From Robertkochia solimangrovi (GTDB lineage: Bacteria > Bacteroidota > Bacteroidia > Flavobacteriales > Flavobacteriaceae): a stretch of 64,000 nucleotides of DNA. The DNA lies in NCBI RefSeq assembly GCF_007279655.1, contig NZ_QKWN01000008.1:124001-188000 (forward strand), written 5' to 3'. Below are positions 63,825 to 64,000 of this stretch, piece after piece. A model generated the notes under the pieces. That model searched no databases. It was given only the letters and a program-made list of their open reading frames with translations, and had not been told where the DNA came from. The translations under genes were made by a program, and so were the position numbers. How positions within the stretch are numbered: the stretch's first letter is position 1; every line of letters begins with the position of its first letter.

Positions 63825-64000
63825 ATGAAAACTTTTGCTATAAAGGACAGAAGCCTCATCTGTATCCTTTTCCTGAGCATACTCACGCTCATTTCCTGTA
63901 CAACGGAAGATATTTCCGAAAACATGCCCACTAAAGATTCTGATGGAGATGTCGTAGCATCATTGCAGAGCGATATTGTTTCCCTTTTAAATGCACACCG
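63825..64000 (+). CDS. start of a lipoprotein gene, possibly with CAP domain (cut by window end)
   Basis: The frame opens at ATG 63825 and runs to the edge, giving 58 residues. It starts with a lipoprotein signal (lipobox LISC) and then the segment IVSLLNAHR, which resembles the beginning of a CAP/SCP-like domain. The function call is tentative since nearly all of the protein lies outside the window. Confidence 0.6.
   Translation, partial: MKTFAIKDRSLICILFLSILTLISCTTEDISENMPTKDSDGDVVASLQSDIVSLLNAH

Noticed and set aside
1-64000. CRISPR array or prophage
   Set aside because: No regularly spaced repeats, Cas genes or phage structural genes were seen.

Overview
The window looks like a chromosomal segment from a Bacteroidota bacterium of the family Flavobacteriaceae; I cannot name the genus. 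The evidence is a type IX secretion C-terminal sorting domain, SprB-type repeats, TonB receptors with an N-terminal carboxypeptidase-like domain, the DUF493, DUF4290, murA and pyrR-pyrB-rnz-pdxH gene runs, a LETM1-related protein, 2TM/LytTR signalling genes, and promoters of the Bacteroidota type (TTG-N19-TAnnTTTG, exact upstream of the HU gene).

Layout. 1-8115: a truncated ChbG/YdjC deacetylase, two GNAT acetyltransferases, a LytS-like histidine kinase / three 2TM domains / LytTR regulator operon, a LETM1-related protein and a secreted protein of unknown role. 8116-20278: a visibly AT-rich three-gene operon coding for very large secreted proteins (about 1612, 694 and 1640 residues): an unknown beta-rich protein with a Big_5-like part, a fibronectin type III protein, and a SprB-repeat protein with a T9SS sorting domain. 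The last ~800-900 bases of this operon return to ordinary base composition. 20377-25743 (minus): udk, a DivIC/FtsB-like gene, both methylmalonyl-CoA mutase subunits and a DECR-like reductase. 25825-27347 (minus): a PQQ sugar dehydrogenase overlapping a cytochrome c. 27667-40740: an unusual DUF4242/cyclase-like/AraC fusion, an M16 peptidase, a GH128-type glucanase, a DUF4412 protein, an OprD-like porin, a 1-Cys peroxiredoxin, an M1 aminopeptidase, an intergenic repeat patch and a third GNAT.

41170-51464 is the most coherent candidate system: a co-directional set that I read as a transition-metal (most likely zinc) acquisition locus. It starts at a 45-bp operator-like palindrome (two perfect 18-bp arms) lying on a promoter. 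It carries a MerC-like membrane protein, two matching small His/Cys proteins, a COG0523 GTPase, a MacB/FtsX-type ABC transporter with a His-rich loop, a DUF3299-like protein, a Tat-exported alkaline phosphatase, a TonB receptor and His-rich DUF4625 lipoproteins. The ABC/DUF3299 part resembles the Pseudomonas PA4064-PA4066 module.

51542-64000 is housekeeping: tRNA-Met(CAT), a START-like protein, a class IV aminotransferase, YqgE/AlgH, HU, fmt, RecQ, a NadR-like ATPase, DUF493, DUF4290, murA (active-site Asp instead of Cys), pyrR, pyrB, a STAS-like protein, ribonuclease Z, pdxH and the start of a lipoprotein gene cut by the window end. All functional names rest on motifs and remembered family patterns; no search was run.
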